A DNA stretch of 8,293 nt from M55B118 sp041694275 (lineage in GTDB: Bacteria; Bacillota_I; Bacilli_A; Izemoplasmatales; Izemoplasmataceae), in NCBI GenBank assembly GCA_041694275.1, contig JASMTQ010000018.1:1-8293 (forward strand), given 5' to 3'. The notes beneath the pieces are model-generated. The model was given only the letters and a program-made list of their open reading frames with translations. It made no database searches and was not told the origin of the DNA. Shown in pieces: positions 7,011 to 8,293 of the stretch. How positions within the stretch are numbered: the first letter of the stretch is position 1; each line of letters opens with the position of its first letter. Both the position numbers and the translations under genes were made by a program.

Positions 7011-7020
7011 CTTCCCTTCT
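7011..7020 (-). promoter_or_regulatory. Ribosome binding site of glnA
   Basis: On the minus strand this reads AGAAGGGAAG and ends 8 bases before the ATG at 7002. It is a moderate match that decides in favour of this ATG over the in-frame one at 6993 and over the longer reading from 7050. Confidence 0.65.
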
Positions 7021-7038
7021 GAAGCGTATTATACAATC

Positions 7039-7068
7039 ATTATAGAGCACCTTTTATAGCAACTTCAA
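7039..7068 (-). promoter_or_regulatory. glnA promoter (TTGAAG - 18 bp - TATAAT)
   Basis: On the minus strand -35 TTGAAG (7068-7063) and a perfect -10 TATAAT (7044-7039) are 18 bases apart. The start point would be near 7032, giving a leader of about 30 bases. A second TATAAT at 7033-7028 lacks a convincing -35 and could be an alternative start. No clear GlnR/TnrA operator is seen. Confidence 0.75.
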
Positions 7069-7090
7069 GAAAATAACGATGTAAACGGTA

Positions 7091-7132
7091 TTAAAAAGGT
7101 CGTTTGACGCTTTTTAGCATCAAACGACCTTT
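7091..7132 (-). terminator. Rho-independent terminator of glyA
   Basis: Arms 7117-7132 and 7095-7110 form a 16-bp stem with a 6-base loop (TAAAAA on the minus strand). The one non-Watson-Crick position is a G-U pair in minus-strand RNA but a C-A mismatch in plus-strand RNA, and the minus transcript runs into a U tract at 7097-7093. This points to action on the minus strand, after the glyA stop 11 bases away, insulating glnA. Confidence 0.92.
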
Positions 7133-7142
7133 AAATCATTTC

Positions 7143-8293
7143 TTATTCATACAACGGAAATTTTTCAGTAAGCTTTTTGACTTTGCGTCTGACTTCATCC
7201 AGTATATCTTCATTTGTAGGATTCATGAGTGTGTCATAAATAAGCCGTGCAACGTCTCTCATGGCGTACTCGTCAAATCCGCGTGTGGTAAGCGCCGGGG
7301 TGCCCAGGCGAATGCCACTTGTGATGAACGGTTTTTCCGTGTCGTTTGGCACTGTGTTCTTGTTGCAGGTTATATTGACGCTTTCAAGGACTTGTTCCGC
7401 TTCCTTGCCGGTAAGTGTCGTGAGGCTTTTGACTTCAACAAGGACCAGATGATTGTCCGTGCCACCGCTGATAACGTGAAAGCCGAGCTTCATCAGTTCA
7501 TCAGCAAGCGCACTTGCGTTGGTTATGACCTGACTCTGATAGATCTTGAATTCCGGGGAAAGCGCTTCTTGAAAGGTTGCGGCCTTGGCACCGATGATGT
7601 GCATGAGCGGTCCACCCTGAATGCCTGGAAATATGGTTTTGTTGATTTTTTTATAAAGTTCCTTGTCGTTGGTGAGAATGAGTCCGCCTCTTGGGCCTCT
7701 CAGGGTTTTATGGGTTGTCGAGGTGACAACGTCTGCTACGTCACAGGGATTGTTGTGATGCCCTGTTGCAACCAGTCCTGCAATATGAGCCATATCGACC
7801 ATGAGATAGGCCCCCACTTCATCGGCGATTTCTCTGAACTTCTTGAAATCTATTTCTCTTGAGTATGCACTCGCTCCAGCCACAATCAGTTTGGGTTTCA
7901 GTTCTTTGGCGATTGCCTTGACTTCATCATAATCGATTTGCTCGGTGTCTTCAGACACGCCATAACTGTGAAACTCGTAATCTACCCCGCTGAAATTCAT
8001 CGGATGGCCGTGTGTGAGATGGCCTCCATGATCAAGACTCATACCAAGAACCTTGTCTCTATGTTCAAGAAGTGATCGGTATGCCGCCATGTTCGCAGTC
8101 GACCCCGAATGCGGCTGCACATTGGCGTATTTCACACCAAAAAGCGCTTTGGCTCGGTTACGCGCAAGCGTTTCAACGGTATCGACATACTCGCAGCCTC
8201 CATAGTAACGTTTTTTCGGATAGCCTTCCGCATACTTGTTTGTAAGAATACTGCCATCCACTTCAAGTACGGCCTTTGATACGAAGTTTTCAC
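7143..8293 (-). CDS. glyA: Serine hydroxymethyltransferase, 5'-truncated by window edge
   Basis: PLP enzyme that interconverts serine and glycine while charging tetrahydrofolate to 5,10-methylene-THF, the main source of one-carbon units for thymidylate, purines and methionine. The frame stays open to the window edge: the ten residues before the GTG at 8261 read ENFVSKAVLE, the expected SHMT sequence, so that GTG is internal. 382 residues are visible, and about 30 at the N-terminus are missing against the usual 410-420. Numbering by visible residue: LTNKYAEGYPKKRYYGG (16-32), PHSGSTAN (60-67), DHGGHLTHG (87-95), the PLP Asp in VDMAHIAG (165-172), and STTHKTLRGPRGG (191-203) with the Schiff-base Lys195. 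RLGTPALTTRG (328-338) holds the carboxylate-binding Arg. The usual SGSQAN appears here as SGSTAN. TAA stop, then a strong terminator. Confidence 0.96.
   Translation of the reverse strand, partial: ENFVSKAVLEVDGSILTNKYAEGYPKKRYYGGCEYVDTVETLARNRAKALFGVKYANVQPHSGSTANMAAYRSLLEHRDKVLGMSLDHGGHLTHGHPMNFSGVDYEFHSYGVSEDTEQIDYDEVKAIAKELKPKLIVAGASAYSREIDFKKFREIADEVGAYLMVDMAHIAGLVATGHHNNPCDVADVVTSTTHKTLRGPRGGLILTNDKELYKKINKTIFPGIQGGPLMHIIGAKAATFQEALSPEFKIYQSQVITNASALADELMKLGFHVISGGTDNHLVLVEVKSLTTLTGKEAEQVLESVNITCNKNTVPNDTEKPFITSGIRLGTPALTTRGFDEYAMRDVARLIYDTLMNPTNEDILDEVRRKVKKLTEKFPLYE

Noticed and set aside
7003..7050. Longer glnA reading with 16 extra N-terminal residues
   Set aside because: It would begin upstream of the predicted transcript start and within the -10/spacer of the glnA promoter, and the extra residues are absent from GlnA homologues.
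7080..7096. GlnR/TnrA-like operator TTTTA-N7-TTACA upstream of glnA
   Set aside because: One of the most conserved bases (G of TGTNA) is missing and the left half is just the T tail of the glyA terminator, so a chance match in AT-rich DNA is more likely.
7104..7862. 252-codon open frame on the plus strand
   Set aside because: It lies antisense to glyA, begins inside the glyA terminator hairpin, has no ribosome site or recognisable domain, and its length follows from the codon bias of the real gene on the other strand.
1..8293. CRISPR arrays, insertion sequences, tRNA or rRNA genes, riboswitches
   Set aside because: No repeated units, transposase fragments, terminal inverted repeats, cloverleaf sequences or long structured leaders were seen; the gaps between genes are at most 140 bases and are explained by promoters and terminators.

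Overview
This window is an ordinary chromosomal housekeeping region of a bacterium, most likely a member of the Bacillota (Firmicutes) or a closely allied lineage. The reasons are: strong resemblance of the products to Bacillus-type proteins (class II NrdJ with a C-terminal zinc ribbon, GSI-alpha glutamine synthetase, Hsp33 of exactly 291 residues), purine-rich Shine-Dalgarno sites, TTG start codons, sigma-A type promoters with TATAAT and TGn extensions, and strong U-tail terminators. TGA is used as a real stop (nrdJ, hflX) and Trp is TGG, so the code is the standard bacterial one, not the Mycoplasma code. I cannot name the genus.

Layout, left to right: the 3' part of nrdJ (adenosylcobalamin-dependent ribonucleotide reductase, + strand, 5' end outside the window); its terminator; hflX (ribosome-associated GTPase, +); a shared bidirectional terminator; dusB (tRNA-dihydrouridine synthase, -); a divergent promoter region; hslO (Hsp33 redox chaperone, +); two adjacent terminators; glnA (glutamine synthetase, -) with its own promoter; a terminator; and glyA (serine hydroxymethyltransferase, -), whose 5' end lies outside the window. 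The gaps between genes are 55 to 140 bases and are almost filled by promoters and terminators. No stretch over 300 bases lacks a gene.

Every gene appears to be its own transcription unit: a terminator hairpin follows each one, and hflX, dusB, hslO and glnA each have a recognisable promoter. The products do not form one pathway. NrdJ makes deoxynucleotides and GlyA feeds one-carbon units to thymidylate and purine synthesis; GlnA makes glutamine for nucleotide and amino-acid synthesis; HflX, DusB and Hsp33 belong to translation and stress upkeep.

I found no mobile element, CRISPR array, RNA gene, toxin-antitoxin pair, defence gene or unknown protein, and no sign of an undescribed system. The points worth a second look are small: very short predicted 5' leaders, TTG starts on both divergent genes, compact sharing of terminator and promoter or stop codon, and gene neighbours that look like rearranged versions of Bacillus/Lactobacillus gene orders.
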